DNA from: Hyphococcus lacteus | GTDB taxonomy: Bacteria > Pseudomonadota > Alphaproteobacteria > Caulobacterales > Parvularculaceae | Direction of reading: 5' to 3' | Assembly (NCBI RefSeq): GCF_041058985.1 | Contig: NZ_JBEHZE010000002.1 | Span: 1 to 64,000 of the forward strand | DNA length: 64,000 bases | Shown: piece after piece, positions 19,464 through 27,409 of the stretch | How the letters are laid out: every line of letters begins with the position of its first letter | Position numbering within the stretch: position 1 is the stretch's first letter | Program-made: the position numbers and the translations under genes | Notes under the pieces: generated by a model | The model's database searches: none | What the model was told of the DNA's origin: nothing | Seen by the model: the letters and a program-made list of their open reading frames with translations, nothing else

Positions 19464-19621
19464 ACATAGATCATAATACGTTAGTTCTTTTCGCTAAATC
19501 TTTTGGCTTATTCTATATGATGGCTGTTTTTGCTTGTGTGGTCGTTTACGCCTGCTGGCCCTCCAATCAATCAAAATTCGACCGCGCTGCCCGCAGCATT
19601 CTTGAAGTGGATGGAGAATAA
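19460..19621 (+). CDS. ccoQ: cbb3 oxidase small subunit CcoQ
   Basis: A 53-residue protein starting at GTG 19460, which overlaps the ccoO stop (GTGA), and ending with TAA that shares its last A with the ccoP ATG. It has one membrane span (residues about 10-32, LFAKSFGLFYMMAVFACVV) and a short charged C-terminus, typical of CcoQ/FixQ, which stabilises the complex. Position, size and topology make the call; primary sequence in this family is weakly conserved. Confidence 0.88.
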   Translation: MNIDHNTLVLFAKSFGLFYMMAVFACVVVYACWPSNQSKFDRAARSILEVDGE

Positions 19622-20493
19622 TGGGCGAGCCAGAACGCGATCCATATACCGGACGTATGACAACGGGCCATGAATGGAATGGTATCAATGAACTTGCGAC
19701 ACCTGTCCCGAAGCTCGTTCTCATTTTCCTTGCACTTACGTTTATTTCGTCACTGATAATCTGGATTCTCGCGCCAGCGTGGCCTAGCGTAAATAACTAC
19801 ACCAAGGGCATATTAGGTATTGATCAGCGTACGACGCTAGAAAATAGCCTTGAAAAAGCCGACGCGATCACAACCCCTTGGCGCAACGAAATTAACTCGA
19901 AAGAATTCACAGAAATTCTCAACAACGATGACCTGATGAAGACTGTGCGACAGCATGGTGCACGTCTTTTCGCAGATAACTGCGCAATGTGCCACGGCAC
20001 TGATGCAACAGGCGGTTATGGTTATCCAAGCTTGGTCGACGACCAATGGCTATGGGGCGGCGATCCCGCAACAATTATGGAGACCCTACGAATTGGCGTG
20101 AACTCCGGCCACAGCGAATCACGAATAAGCCAAATGATGGCTTATGGCCGTGACGGAATTTTAACATTAGATCAGCGCCGCACAGTCGGTTCCTACATTC
20201 TTTCACTTACTCAAGGCACCAACGCAGATGATGCCAAGTTGAAAGCGGGCAGTGAAATATTTATGCAACAATGCCAAAGTTGCCACGGTAGTGATGGTCG
20301 CGGCATGCGGTCTGTTGGTGCCCCGAACCTCACCGATGACTTCTGGATTTATGGCGGTGACCCAGTCGCCATAGATCAAACACTCCGGGAAGGCCGCCAA
20401 GGCGTGATGCCTTTCTGGGACGACAGACTTAGCCTCGCTGATCGAAAAGCCCTAACCTTATATGTTCTTGATCTTGCGGAGACACGAAAGTGA
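19621..20493 (+). CDS. ccoP: cbb3-type cytochrome c oxidase subunit III (dihaem)
   Basis: A 290-residue protein with the usual N-terminal EWNGINELATPVPKL motif, one membrane span at about residues 31-53 and two cytochrome c domains. Haem sites are CAMCH (residues 121-125) and CQSCH (218-222). It accepts electrons from soluble or membrane cytochrome c and delivers them to CcoO. Both haem motifs and the length are normal. GTGA overlap with the next gene shows tight coupling. Confidence 0.95.
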   Translation: MGEPERDPYTGRMTTGHEWNGINELATPVPKLVLIFLALTFISSLIIWILAPAWPSVNNYTKGILGIDQRTTLENSLEKADAITTPWRNEINSKEFTEILNNDDLMKTVRQHGARLFADNCAMCHGTDATGGYGYPSLVDDQWLWGGDPATIMETLRIGVNSGHSESRISQMMAYGRDGILTLDQRRTVGSYILSLTQGTNADDAKLKAGSEIFMQQCQSCHGSDGRGMRSVGAPNLTDDFWIYGGDPVAIDQTLREGRQGVMPFWDDRLSLADRKALTLYVLDLAETRK

Positions 20494-20738
20494 TAACCGG
20501 GCGGAACGAGCAAAGAAACTCAAGACGAGCGTCTCTTTTTAACAAGCGCGCGTTTTGGATTTCGGTGGCACTGCTAGCCATATTGGGCGTCATCGCGGCG
20601 AACACGCATCTTGTCTATATCGCGATGCAATCTCAGCCCGACTGTGTCGCCCATAGTCGTGACCCAAACGAAACGCCGAACACCTATCGAGCAGCGAAAT
20701 CTGGATGTACCTGGCGCGGAGAGAACCAAAATGATTGA
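20490..20738 (+). CDS. Small single-span membrane protein in the cco operon
   Basis: An 82-residue protein starting at GTG 20490 inside the ccoP stop. It has a basic N-terminus, one membrane span (FWISVALLAILGVIAANTH, residues about 22-40) and a short outside tail with two cysteines (PDCV and SGCTW). It occupies the place where ccoG and ccoH normally lie. The first 45 residues resemble the start of FixH/CcoH in layout (basic end, span, N-x-x-x-VYxA), but the rest of FixH is absent. A role in oxidase assembly is inferred from position only; the two cysteines would suit copper or redox handling. Confidence 0.7.
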   Translation: MITGRNEQRNSRRASLFNKRAFWISVALLAILGVIAANTHLVYIAMQSQPDCVAHSRDPNETPNTYRAAKSGCTWRGENQND

Positions 20739-21552
20739 AACTGCCCAAGCCACCCCAGACGCGCCCATGACTAGGCGCCATCAGTTGGGCTTACCATTGT
20801 CAACACCCTTTAATTGGTTGAGTGCTGGGTTCGCTGATACATTTCGTTATCCTTTAAGTAGCCTCGCATATGGATTAGTCGTGGTTGTCATTTCGGGGCT
20901 TCTCGTTGGCGGACTTCTTGAATTAGGGCTCGACTATATCCTCTTTCCTGCACTGTCAGGTTTTATGGTCATGGGACCTGCAATTGCCGTTGGTTTATAT
21001 GAAAAAAGCCGTCGTCTTGAGAACGGCGAACCTGTTTCGCTTTCTGCAATGGTATTTGTCCGTGCAAAATCGCTAGGACAAATCCTATTTGTAGGCGTAA
21101 TCATGATGCTTCTTTTAATTTTATGGTTGCGAGCTGCCGTTCTTCTTTACGCGCTCTTTTTCGGTATGCTGCCGTTCCCCGGTATTCATGAAATTGCCAT
21201 TACCATACTAACCACCCCCCGCGGCTGGGGGTTACTTAGTATCGGAACACTAACCGGTGGCCTGTTTGCAGCATTTGCCTTCGCAATTAGTGCCTACTCG
21301 ATTCCAATGTTACTCAATGAACGTATTGATGCATTTACGGCTATGGGAACGAGCATTGCATTCTCCTGGGCAAATAGAGGCGTTGCGATCGTCTGGGGAG
21401 CGATCATCCTAGTGTTATTTTTATTCAGCTTAGCGACGGGCTTCCTCGGGCTGATCGTCATTTTTCCCGTTATTGGTCACGCAACATGGCATGCATACCG
21501 AACCATGACACAAGGTAAACGCATGTATGATGTACAGGCAGAAACTACGTGA
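20731..21552 (+). CDS. DUF2189-family integral membrane protein
   Basis: A 273-residue protein with about six hydrophobic segments between residues 45 and 255. The opening LSTPFNWLSAGFADTFRYP and the glycine-rich spans match the DUF2189 family often seen beside cbb3 oxidase genes in Alphaproteobacteria. The ATG at 20731 follows GGAGAG and overlaps the upstream stop by eight bases; an earlier start would lie inside the upstream gene. The stop overlaps ccoI by GTGA. No biochemical function is known to me; location suggests a part in assembly or regulation of the oxidase. Confidence 0.75.
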   Translation: MIETAQATPDAPMTRRHQLGLPLSTPFNWLSAGFADTFRYPLSSLAYGLVVVVISGLLVGGLLELGLDYILFPALSGFMVMGPAIAVGLYEKSRRLENGEPVSLSAMVFVRAKSLGQILFVGVIMMLLLILWLRAAVLLYALFFGMLPFPGIHEIAITILTTPRGWGLLSIGTLTGGLFAAFAFAISAYSIPMLLNERIDAFTAMGTSIAFSWANRGVAIVWGAIILVLFLFSLATGFLGLIVIFPVIGHATWHAYRTMTQGKRMYDVQAETT

Positions 21553-23795
21553 ACCAAACGGATACCGCCGGAGAGGAGCTCTTACTTGCCAGTCGTGAGA
21601 TCGACGACGACCTATTTCAGACTGTATTATCAGCTCCCGGCATAAAGTGTGCCGGCTGTATCGACAAAATTGAAAGTGGCATCACAAAAATACCAAATGT
21701 GGTACGTACACGCGTAAATTTATCAACCAAACGCGTGACCGTCGACTGGAAAAAATCAAATAACGCTCCGCCGTTAATTGACGCATTAGGCCAACTTGGT
21801 TTCCAAGCGCATTTAAGCAACTGTGACACGAAGCCGTCCGACAATGAACTACGTACGCTCATCCGTGCGCTCGCCGTCGCGGGGTTCGGCGCTGCAAATA
21901 TCATGATGCTATCTGTGGGGGTCTGGGCTGGTGCCGACGAAGAAACGCGTACGTTATTTCATTGGATTTCAGCGTTCATCGCATTACCGGTTATGGTCTT
22001 TAGCGGCAAAATTTTCTTTTCGTCCGCATGGTCTGCGCTAAAATCAGGCGGAACAAATATGGATGTACCCATATCCGCGGGCGTCATTATCACTTTTACC
22101 ATGAGCCTCTACGACACTATAACCGGTGGCCAGCATGCCTATTTTGACGCCGCGACGAGTTTACTCTTTTTTCTCCTGATAGGACGCACGCTTGATTATG
22201 TCGTTCGTGCGCGCGCCCATAGCGCCATTGACGGTCTACGCAAGTTAGCGCCCGAAGGCGCTGCTGTAATCCAGCCCGATGGGTCAACACGATACAGCCC
22301 AATCGAGCAAATTCAGCCCGGCATGGAAATGCGTATCCCCGCAGGTGCGCGCATTCCCGTCAACGGAACGATCACCGATGGCCGTTCTGATATTGACCAC
22401 TCCGTCATCAATGGAGAGAGCGAACCACGCTCGACACATATAGGTGATACTGTGCTCGCCGGTGCTCTCAACCTTACCGGCCCAATAGTGATCAAAGCCT
22501 CATCCACCTCTAACACTTCATTTATTTCCGACATGATCCGCCTTATGGAATCGGCTGAAACCTCTCGTCACGGTTATCAACGAATTGCAGATCGGGTATC
22601 TAAACTTTACACTCCAGTTGTTCATATCGGTGCCGTTCTAGCGTTTCTGCTCTGGTTTCTTATTGATGGAAATGCGCATCACGCTCTCACCGTTGCTGTG
22701 AGTGTGCTGATCATCACCTGCCCCTGCGCCCTTGGACTGGCAACCCCTATGGTGCAGGTCATAGCAGCACAACGTCTTTACCGTAATGGTATTCTCATCA
22801 AAGGCGGTACCGCATTAGAAAAGCTCGCCGACATAGACTCGGTCATTTTTGACAAAACAGGTACTCTCACAGAAGGGTCCCCTCATCTAACAAATTGTGG
22901 TACTGTAGATGAAAGAACACTCCGCCTCGCCGCCTCAATCGCCGCACATTCGTCTCACCCATACTCAAAGGCTCTCGCACAATCGATACCGCCCCCAATG
23001 CAAGTGCAATTTAAAACAAATCAGTTTACTGAGCATCCGGGCGATGGAATAGAATCCAAAATTGATGGCGCTGTTTATCGGCTCGGACGTGCCGGCTGGG
23101 CGTCCGGCGACGCAGAATCACGAGACCATAAACACTACTCAACTGTCATTTTTGGCGTTTCCGGCCGAACACTCGCGACGTTCAAATTTATTGATGGGCT
23201 AAAGCCATCCGCAAGCGACGCCCTTAAAGAATTGAAAAACAACAATTTATCTATCGAGATACTGTCCGGCGATCGAAAGGGACCGGTTGCTGAGGTCGCA
23301 GCTCTTCTCGGCGGTGTTCCATATTTCGCAAACCTGCGACCCCAGGCCAAACTCGCTCATATTACTAAGCAGGCGGCACGAGGCCACAAGGTCTTGATGG
23401 TCGGGGACGGTATCAACGATGCGCCCGCTCTCGCTGGTGCATATGTGTCAATGGCTCCCGGCAACGCCGCAGACATCGGTCGGACGGCTGCTGACATCAT
23501 ATTTCTCAACAATGGGCTTGAAGCCGTCACGACAACCTATCTCACCGCGCGCAATGCTAAGACACTAATACGGCAAAATATCGCTTTCGCTATTCTCTAC
23601 AATGGAGTTGCTATACCGCTAGCATTTCTTGGTTTTATTACGCCGCTAATCGCAGCGATAGCAATGTCCACATCATCAATCGTCGTAGTTCTAAATTCGC
23701 TTCGTCTTGGAATGGGAGAGCAAAAACAACTTGTCAAAACAATTAAGAACAAGAACGTCGCGCGCACGCCAACCCAATATCACGGAGCAGCTTGA
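21549..23795 (+). CDS. ccoI: Copper-exporting P1B-type ATPase for cbb3 oxidase assembly
   Basis: A 748-residue heavy-metal P-type ATPase (FixI/CcoI). The N-terminal HMA domain has CAGC at residues 34-37. About eight membrane spans follow, with CPC at residues 391-393 in TCPCALGLATP, the phosphorylated aspartate in DKTGTLTEG near residue 435, and GDGINDAPAL in the hinge. It moves Cu(I) toward the periplasmic side for the CuB site of CcoN. It starts at GTG 21549 within the upstream stop, and ccoS follows with TGATG overlap. Confidence 0.93.
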   Translation: MNQTDTAGEELLLASREIDDDLFQTVLSAPGIKCAGCIDKIESGITKIPNVVRTRVNLSTKRVTVDWKKSNNAPPLIDALGQLGFQAHLSNCDTKPSDNELRTLIRALAVAGFGAANIMMLSVGVWAGADEETRTLFHWISAFIALPVMVFSGKIFFSSAWSALKSGGTNMDVPISAGVIITFTMSLYDTITGGQHAYFDAATSLLFFLLIGRTLDYVVRARAHSAIDGLRKLAPEGAAVIQPDGSTRYSPIEQIQPGMEMRIPAGARIPVNGTITDGRSDIDHSVINGESEPRSTHIGDTVLAGALNLTGPIVIKASSTSNTSFISDMIRLMESAETSRHGYQRIADRVSKLYTPVVHIGAVLAFLLWFLIDGNAHHALTVAVSVLIITCPCALGLATPMVQVIAAQRLYRNGILIKGGTALEKLADIDSVIFDKTGTLTEGSPHLTNCGTVDERTLRLAASIAAHSSHPYSKALAQSIPPPMQVQFKTNQFTEHPGDGIESKIDGAVYRLGRAGWASGDAESRDHKHYSTVIFGVSGRTLATFKFIDGLKPSASDALKELKNNNLSIEILSGDRKGPVAEVAALLGGVPYFANLRPQAKLAHITKQAARGHKVLMVGDGINDAPALAGAYVSMAPGNAADIGRTAADIIFLNNGLEAVTTTYLTARNAKTLIRQNIAFAILYNGVAIPLAFLGFITPLIAAIAMSTSSIVVVLNSLRLGMGEQKQLVKTIKNKNVARTPTQYHGAA

Positions 23796-23959
23796 TGATC
23801 GTTATAGCTCTCCTAGTGCTGGTCTCCATAATACTCGGTGCGGCCAGTCTTGCTTTATTCCTTTGGACTCTCAGAATCGGACAGTACGACGACCTTGATG
23901 GCGCGGCAGAGCGAATCCTAATTGATGAAAATGAAACCGATACAACGCAAAATAACTAA
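23795..23959 (+). CDS. ccoS: cbb3 oxidase maturation protein CcoS
   Basis: A 54-residue protein starting at ATG 23795 in the ccoI stop (TGATG). One N-terminal span is followed by LWTLRIGQYDDLDGAAERIL; the span plus a QYDDL(D/E) motif is the hallmark of CcoS/FixS, needed to load cofactors into CcoN. It closes the operon. Confidence 0.93.
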   Translation: MIVIALLVLVSIILGAASLALFLWTLRIGQYDDLDGAAERILIDENETDTTQNN

Positions 23960-24419
23960 TCTTTAGACTGATGAATATGTTGTATTATCTGGATTAGTGC
24001 CCGAGAAACAATAAATAGCCCCGCAAAAATTGGTTTTCAGTTCACATCCAGCCATTCGTTCTCAGCAATGTCAAAATCGGTTTGTAACCGTGGCGACCAT
24101 ATTGAGTTTTCTAATTCAATGATCGTGAAGGTTAGCACATCTTCATCGTCAATGCACTGTGGTTCTCTCCACTGAGTTGGACGGTGCTGTAGAAAAAACG
24201 GCGAGTCAAGCGCTCTGAGACGTCGAATTTGCCACATGCGTGTTCAATAAACATGCGTTTGCGCGAGGGCGCTACCAGTTTCCCGAGGCAGTCCCTTTCA
24301 AGACCGCCTGTGGAGTTATGCATCCGCGGGAAGCCGTTTCAAGCGGCCATTCTCATGGACTTTTAAACGCTTCGTTAGCTCGACCTTCATGTAACCCGTC
24401 AGCGCATGAAGGAACGGAA
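23960..24419. other. Intergenic region left of the CRISPR array; one doubtful small frame
   Basis: The 460 nt between ccoS and the first CRISPR repeat contain a 66-codon minus-strand frame (24037-24237, starting MWQIRRLRALDSPFF, stop directly upstream) that I cannot assign and only weakly support. I searched this region by eye for a tracrRNA anti-repeat or a degenerate repeat and found none. If the array is transcribed left to right, its promoter may lie here or within the repeats. Confidence 0.35.
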
Positions 24420-24850
24420 GTTGCGGTTGGTCCGACTTTTCCAGAGTGCTACAACGCTTGGCGACCCGATCCCGCCGGGGTTCAAGTTGCGGTTGGTCCG
24501 ACTTTTCCAGAGTGCTACAACGTCACATTTGGTAGACGGAACCGCTCCGCTGTTGCGGTTGGTCCGACTTTTCCAGAGTGCTACAACCTTCTAAGCGTGA
24601 CGTGATCGAATCAACCGTTGCGGTTGGTCCGACTTTTCCAGAGTGCTACAACGCTTGGTGTCACCAATGCCATCACCACAAAGTTGCGGTTGGTCCGACT
24701 TTTCCAGAGTGCTACAACAATGGCGTAGTGGTAGCAGTACCAAATGCAGTTGCGGTTGGTCCGACTTTTCCAGAGTGCTACAACGTTTTGGGCGATGGTT
24801 TCCATCTCACCTGTGTTGCGGTTGGTCCGACTTTTCCAGAGTGCTACAAC
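24420..24850 (+). CRISPR. Type II-C CRISPR array, seven repeats and six spacers
   Basis: Seven identical 36-bp repeats start at 24420, 24486, 24552, 24617, 24683, 24749 and 24815. Each begins GTTGCGGTTGGTCCG and ends AGAGTGCTACAAC. Spacers are 30 nt except the third (29 nt). The repeat length, the GTTG start and the AGTGCTACAA end closely resemble the Neisseria type II-C repeat, which ends CAGTGCTACAAT. In Neisseria this end acts as a promoter minus-10 box in each repeat, so crRNAs here are probably transcribed left to right, toward cas2. No cas9 lies in the window. Repeats show no decay. Confidence 0.97.
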
Positions 24851-24922
24851 CGCTGTGTGGGTAGACGATTGAAAAGAAAGAGAATTATCACTTTGTCTGT
24901 TTCGAAAAGTCGTCTACTCGCC

Positions 24923-25264
24923 TTAGAACATGACAAGTTGATCGGGGTTTTCACGCGAATCATTGCGTCTTCGGCCTCTCAGTGAAACGATATCTGCGTA
25001 TTGGCGATCGGTAAATTGCAGAATATCTACATGGCCTTCCAGCTGCACGGCAGTTTTTATCCGATCAATAATTGGTACCGATTGGGTTCGGCCCGTCGTA
25101 TGACGAAGATATACTGAATATTGCGCCATGACAAAGCTCTGATCCAATAGAAACTCACGAAATTGCGTATAAGCTTTGCGCTCTTCCGGCGTTGTTGTGG
25201 GCAAATCGAAGAGAACCATGATCCACATATGCTGATAAGCGGAAAGGTGCGACAGCGCCCTCAC
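24923..25264 (-). CDS. cas2: CRISPR-associated endonuclease Cas2, type II-C
   Basis: A 113-residue protein with the Cas2 ferredoxin-like start MWIMVLFDLPTTT (the family's catalytic-position aspartate in FDLP), then FREFLLDQSFVMAQYSVYLRH and a C-terminal QFTDRQY strand. The N-terminal extension of about 12 residues and the MAQYSVYLRH block are typical of type II systems. It ends 72 nt before the last repeat, so cas genes and array converge. Its start overlaps the cas1 stop by ATGA. Cas2 forms the spacer-integration complex with Cas1; the partner here is truncated, so the gene is probably no longer functional in adaptation. Confidence 0.93.
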   Translation of the reverse strand: MRALSHLSAYQHMWIMVLFDLPTTTPEERKAYTQFREFLLDQSFVMAQYSVYLRHTTGRTQSVPIIDRIKTAVQLEGHVDILQFTDRQYADIVSLRGRRRNDSRENPDQLVMF

Positions 25265-25857
25265 TCGCCACCTCCTGTCGGATTGAAAAGTAAGCCGTCT
25301 GGTAGGTACAATTTGCTCTGTTCACCAAGGCAAATGCGGGCAAAGCTCTGACACAAGCGGTTGAGGCAAGATTGGACAGGACTTGCGCCATGCGCCGTTC
25401 GCAAATCAAGATTGAGCACCTCAATGATCGCTGCTTTGTTGTCCCGGTTCAGGTCGGATAAATTTTCCATTTGACGCAATGCGCGTCGGCGAACCGTGAG
25501 GTCGACCCAAGGCCGGAAGGGCTCCATAATATCGGAGGCGAGCCTAAGGGCTTCTCCTCTGCTTTCATGATGAACAGAAAGGCTTGGATGGAGTCCGGCG
25601 GACAGGATGCTTCGCGCAGCGCCAGCCCGAAGAACCGCATATCCATAATTGAGCCAACCATTTAAACCAGCGGACGCGCTATCACGTTTAAAATGCTCAT
25701 CCATCTCGGCCATAATGCGCGGCCAGTATTTGCGCGCTGCCTGGGCCTCATAATTATCCGGATCGCCGGAACGCACAACCAGCACAACAGCTTGGAACAA
25801 TCGTTTATCGGCCTTGGTGTCGCGCGGACTTTTGCGAGAATTCACACGTGGTCGGGC
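25261..25857 (-). pseudogene. cas1: cas1, 5'-truncated: only the catalytic C-terminal domain remains
   Basis: The open frame gives about 198 residues (194 from a GTG at 25845) against about 300 for a type II Cas1. What remains starts in the linker before GDPDNYEAQAARKYW and keeps all three expected metal ligands: Glu in NYEAQ, His in SVHHES and Glu in DIMEPFRP. The N-terminal beta domain, which makes the Cas1 dimer, is lost. In frame, a TAA stop lies at 25864-25866, just outside the last Cas1-like residues; beyond it is the ribosome site of the first cargo gene of the neighbouring island. No other part of cas1 and no cas9 occurs at the island's far end. Confidence 0.88.
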
Positions 25858-25890
25858 AAAGTTTTACCGATCGCTGGTTGAGGAGAATGC

Positions 25891-26241
25891 ATGATGGGTG
25901 CCGAGTTTCTGAAAAAGACGCGCAACACAAACGCAAAGAGCCTCGACAAAGGACGCGCGCGGCTTGCAACGCCGGATTTGTTTACGCGAACGCCAGACGA
26001 TCAACCGCGAAGCGCCGTTGCGAAAATCAACGCCGGCACCGCGCTCTCTTGCGGCGAGAAGGTCATTGTCGAATCCGACGGCAAGTCGTTGAGCGCCGTT
26101 ATCGGCCACAAAACAGTTGCCACATTTGCAAACCCGCCCGCCGACGTCGTTTCTGCAATTTCCAATAGCGGCGGTGTCGCCAAAGGCGAAGTTTCAAAAA
26201 TCAACCCGATCTCAAAAACCGCGGATATCAAATTATGCTGA
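25891..26241 (+). CDS. Small protein, first gene of an uncharacterised three-gene cluster
   Basis: A 116-residue protein. AGGAG (25881-25885) stands before two adjacent ATGs at 25891 and 25894. The first 40 residues are basic and probably unstructured (FLKKTRNTNAKSLDKGRAR, then LATPDLFTRTP). The rest is a compact alternating pattern of short strands (GEKVIVES, KSLSAVIGHKTVATF) with a helix (PPADVVSAISNSG) and a closing strand (KGEVSKINPISKTADIKL), suggesting a small beta-barrel. This is somewhat like a HIRAN or SH3-type module, but I cannot assign a family. No membrane segment or catalytic motif is seen. It overlaps the next gene, so both are probably translated together and act together. Confidence 0.75.
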   Translation: MMGAEFLKKTRNTNAKSLDKGRARLATPDLFTRTPDDQPRSAVAKINAGTALSCGEKVIVESDGKSLSAVIGHKTVATFANPPADVVSAISNSGGVAKGEVSKINPISKTADIKLC

Positions 26242-27377
26242 ATGTTGAACGCGAAGACACCCGGAGCAACAGAGTTATCATCCGCACTTTGACGGACTCG
26301 CCTGGCGTTCATCCAATGTGCCTGGGCTGTGCCTCATGTAAAACTCGTGATGTTTGCGGCGGATTATGTGTGGAAGCCAATATTGAAGACTGCCTGTGGC
26401 TATGCTGCGGTAAACCAGAAACCTGTAATCGGGTCTGCAAAAACCACCGCCACAAATTTGTCGATCAGGTCCGCGAAATTGGCGGCTTCCGGCTTCGGGA
26501 CGTGCCGCGCGCGCCTGCGCTGAGCCGTCCAACTCTGCCGCCGGTCGTGCCTCTGGTGTATCACGGTAGCAGTCGCAAAACGCCGCTGGCAAACCCCGTG
26601 GTTGCGCTCCGCATGGCAGATCTTGTTAATTTTGTGACGCGCAAGCCTCGATTTGAAATCCGTGAGGCCCTAATCGAAAGTTTTGGTTTGTCTTCGGACG
26701 CTCGAATCATTTTGTCCGGGATCGACAAGGACGAACGAATTGAACCCTTCTGGTCGCTCGGCGACGAGATGGAAAACATCGTCCGGTCTTTTAAGGAAAT
26801 CGGCGTTGAACATGTGACGACGCCAAACTTCAGTGTCGTTCTTGATCATCCGCGCTACGAAGATCTCCACTCGATCAAAAAGATCGGACTCATGTTCGCC
26901 GCATTTCAATCAGCCGGTATGCCATGCGCGCTCCATCCCAATGGACGCACTGAAAAAGATGCAGAACGGTGGTCTCGGTTTGTCGCGGAACGTTTCGAGG
27001 TCGAGGCCCTCGCCTATGAGTTTATTACGGGCCCTTCCAGAAAAGATCGAAAGTCATTTCACGTCGATCACCTCACCATGATCGCCGAAAATTGCCCACG
27101 CCCTTTAGATATCATCTTAAGGGGTGATCCTGACGTCATCCCGGCGCTTCGCAAAGTTTTCCGCACGGTTACTTATATCGATACCACCGGGTTCATGCGC
27201 TCCATCAAAAGGCAACGCGCTGTCCGGGTGGGTAATGACCATCTCGAATGGACGCCGACGCCGACAGCCAAAGGTGCGCCTATTGACGAGCTCGTGGAGT
27301 ACAATCTGCGCGAACGTGAGCTGCTATTGAAGTCGCTCTACTTTGCGGATCTCAAACCGCTTCGAAAAGCGGCGTGA
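26235..27377 (+). CDS. Cysteine-rich protein with DUF4417-like body
   Basis: A 380-residue soluble protein starting at ATG 26235, seven bases inside the upstream gene. Residues 29-68 hold ten cysteines (29, 32, 35, 41, 45, 53, 57, 58, 64, 68) in a C-x2-C-x2-C-x5-C-x3-C pattern and a second group ending in CKNHRHKF, which could bind zinc or one or two iron-sulphur clusters. After a proline-rich linker, residues about 110-350 form an alpha/beta domain with LSGIDKDERIEPFW, VTTPNFSVVLDHPR, ALHPNGRTEKDAERW and YEFITGP. This layout reminds me of DUF4417 proteins of phages and mobile elements; that link is from memory and not certain. No known enzyme motif is recognised. No strong ribosome site, so coupling to the first gene is likely. 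Confidence 0.8.
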   Translation: MLNVEREDTRSNRVIIRTLTDSPGVHPMCLGCASCKTRDVCGGLCVEANIEDCLWLCCGKPETCNRVCKNHRHKFVDQVREIGGFRLRDVPRAPALSRPTLPPVVPLVYHGSSRKTPLANPVVALRMADLVNFVTRKPRFEIREALIESFGLSSDARIILSGIDKDERIEPFWSLGDEMENIVRSFKEIGVEHVTTPNFSVVLDHPRYEDLHSIKKIGLMFAAFQSAGMPCALHPNGRTEKDAERWSRFVAERFEVEALAYEFITGPSRKDRKSFHVDHLTMIAENCPRPLDIILRGDPDVIPALRKVFRTVTYIDTTGFMRSIKRQRAVRVGNDHLEWTPTPTAKGAPIDELVEYNLRERELLLKSLYFADLKPLRKAA

Positions 27378-27409
27378 GGTGAACCATCGAACCCCTTTCC
27401 TTCGAATTT

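Noticed and set aside
24037..24237. A 66-codon minus-strand frame left of the CRISPR array
   Set aside because: It has an ATG but no clear ribosome site, family or neighbour to support it; noted only in the intergenic entry.
24861..24917. Inverted repeat GTAGACGA / TCGTCTAC with GAAAAGTCG between array and cas2, considered as a tracrRNA
   Set aside because: The anti-repeat match is only 9 nt, whereas type II tracrRNAs pair over 20 nt or more with the repeat. More likely a chance match or a small terminator.
24240..24985. Open frames running through the CRISPR array, with the repeated peptide VGPTFPECYN
   Set aside because: The peptide repeat comes from translating the 36-bp CRISPR repeats plus about 30-nt spacers (66 nt, a multiple of three). 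No ribosome site or other coding sign.
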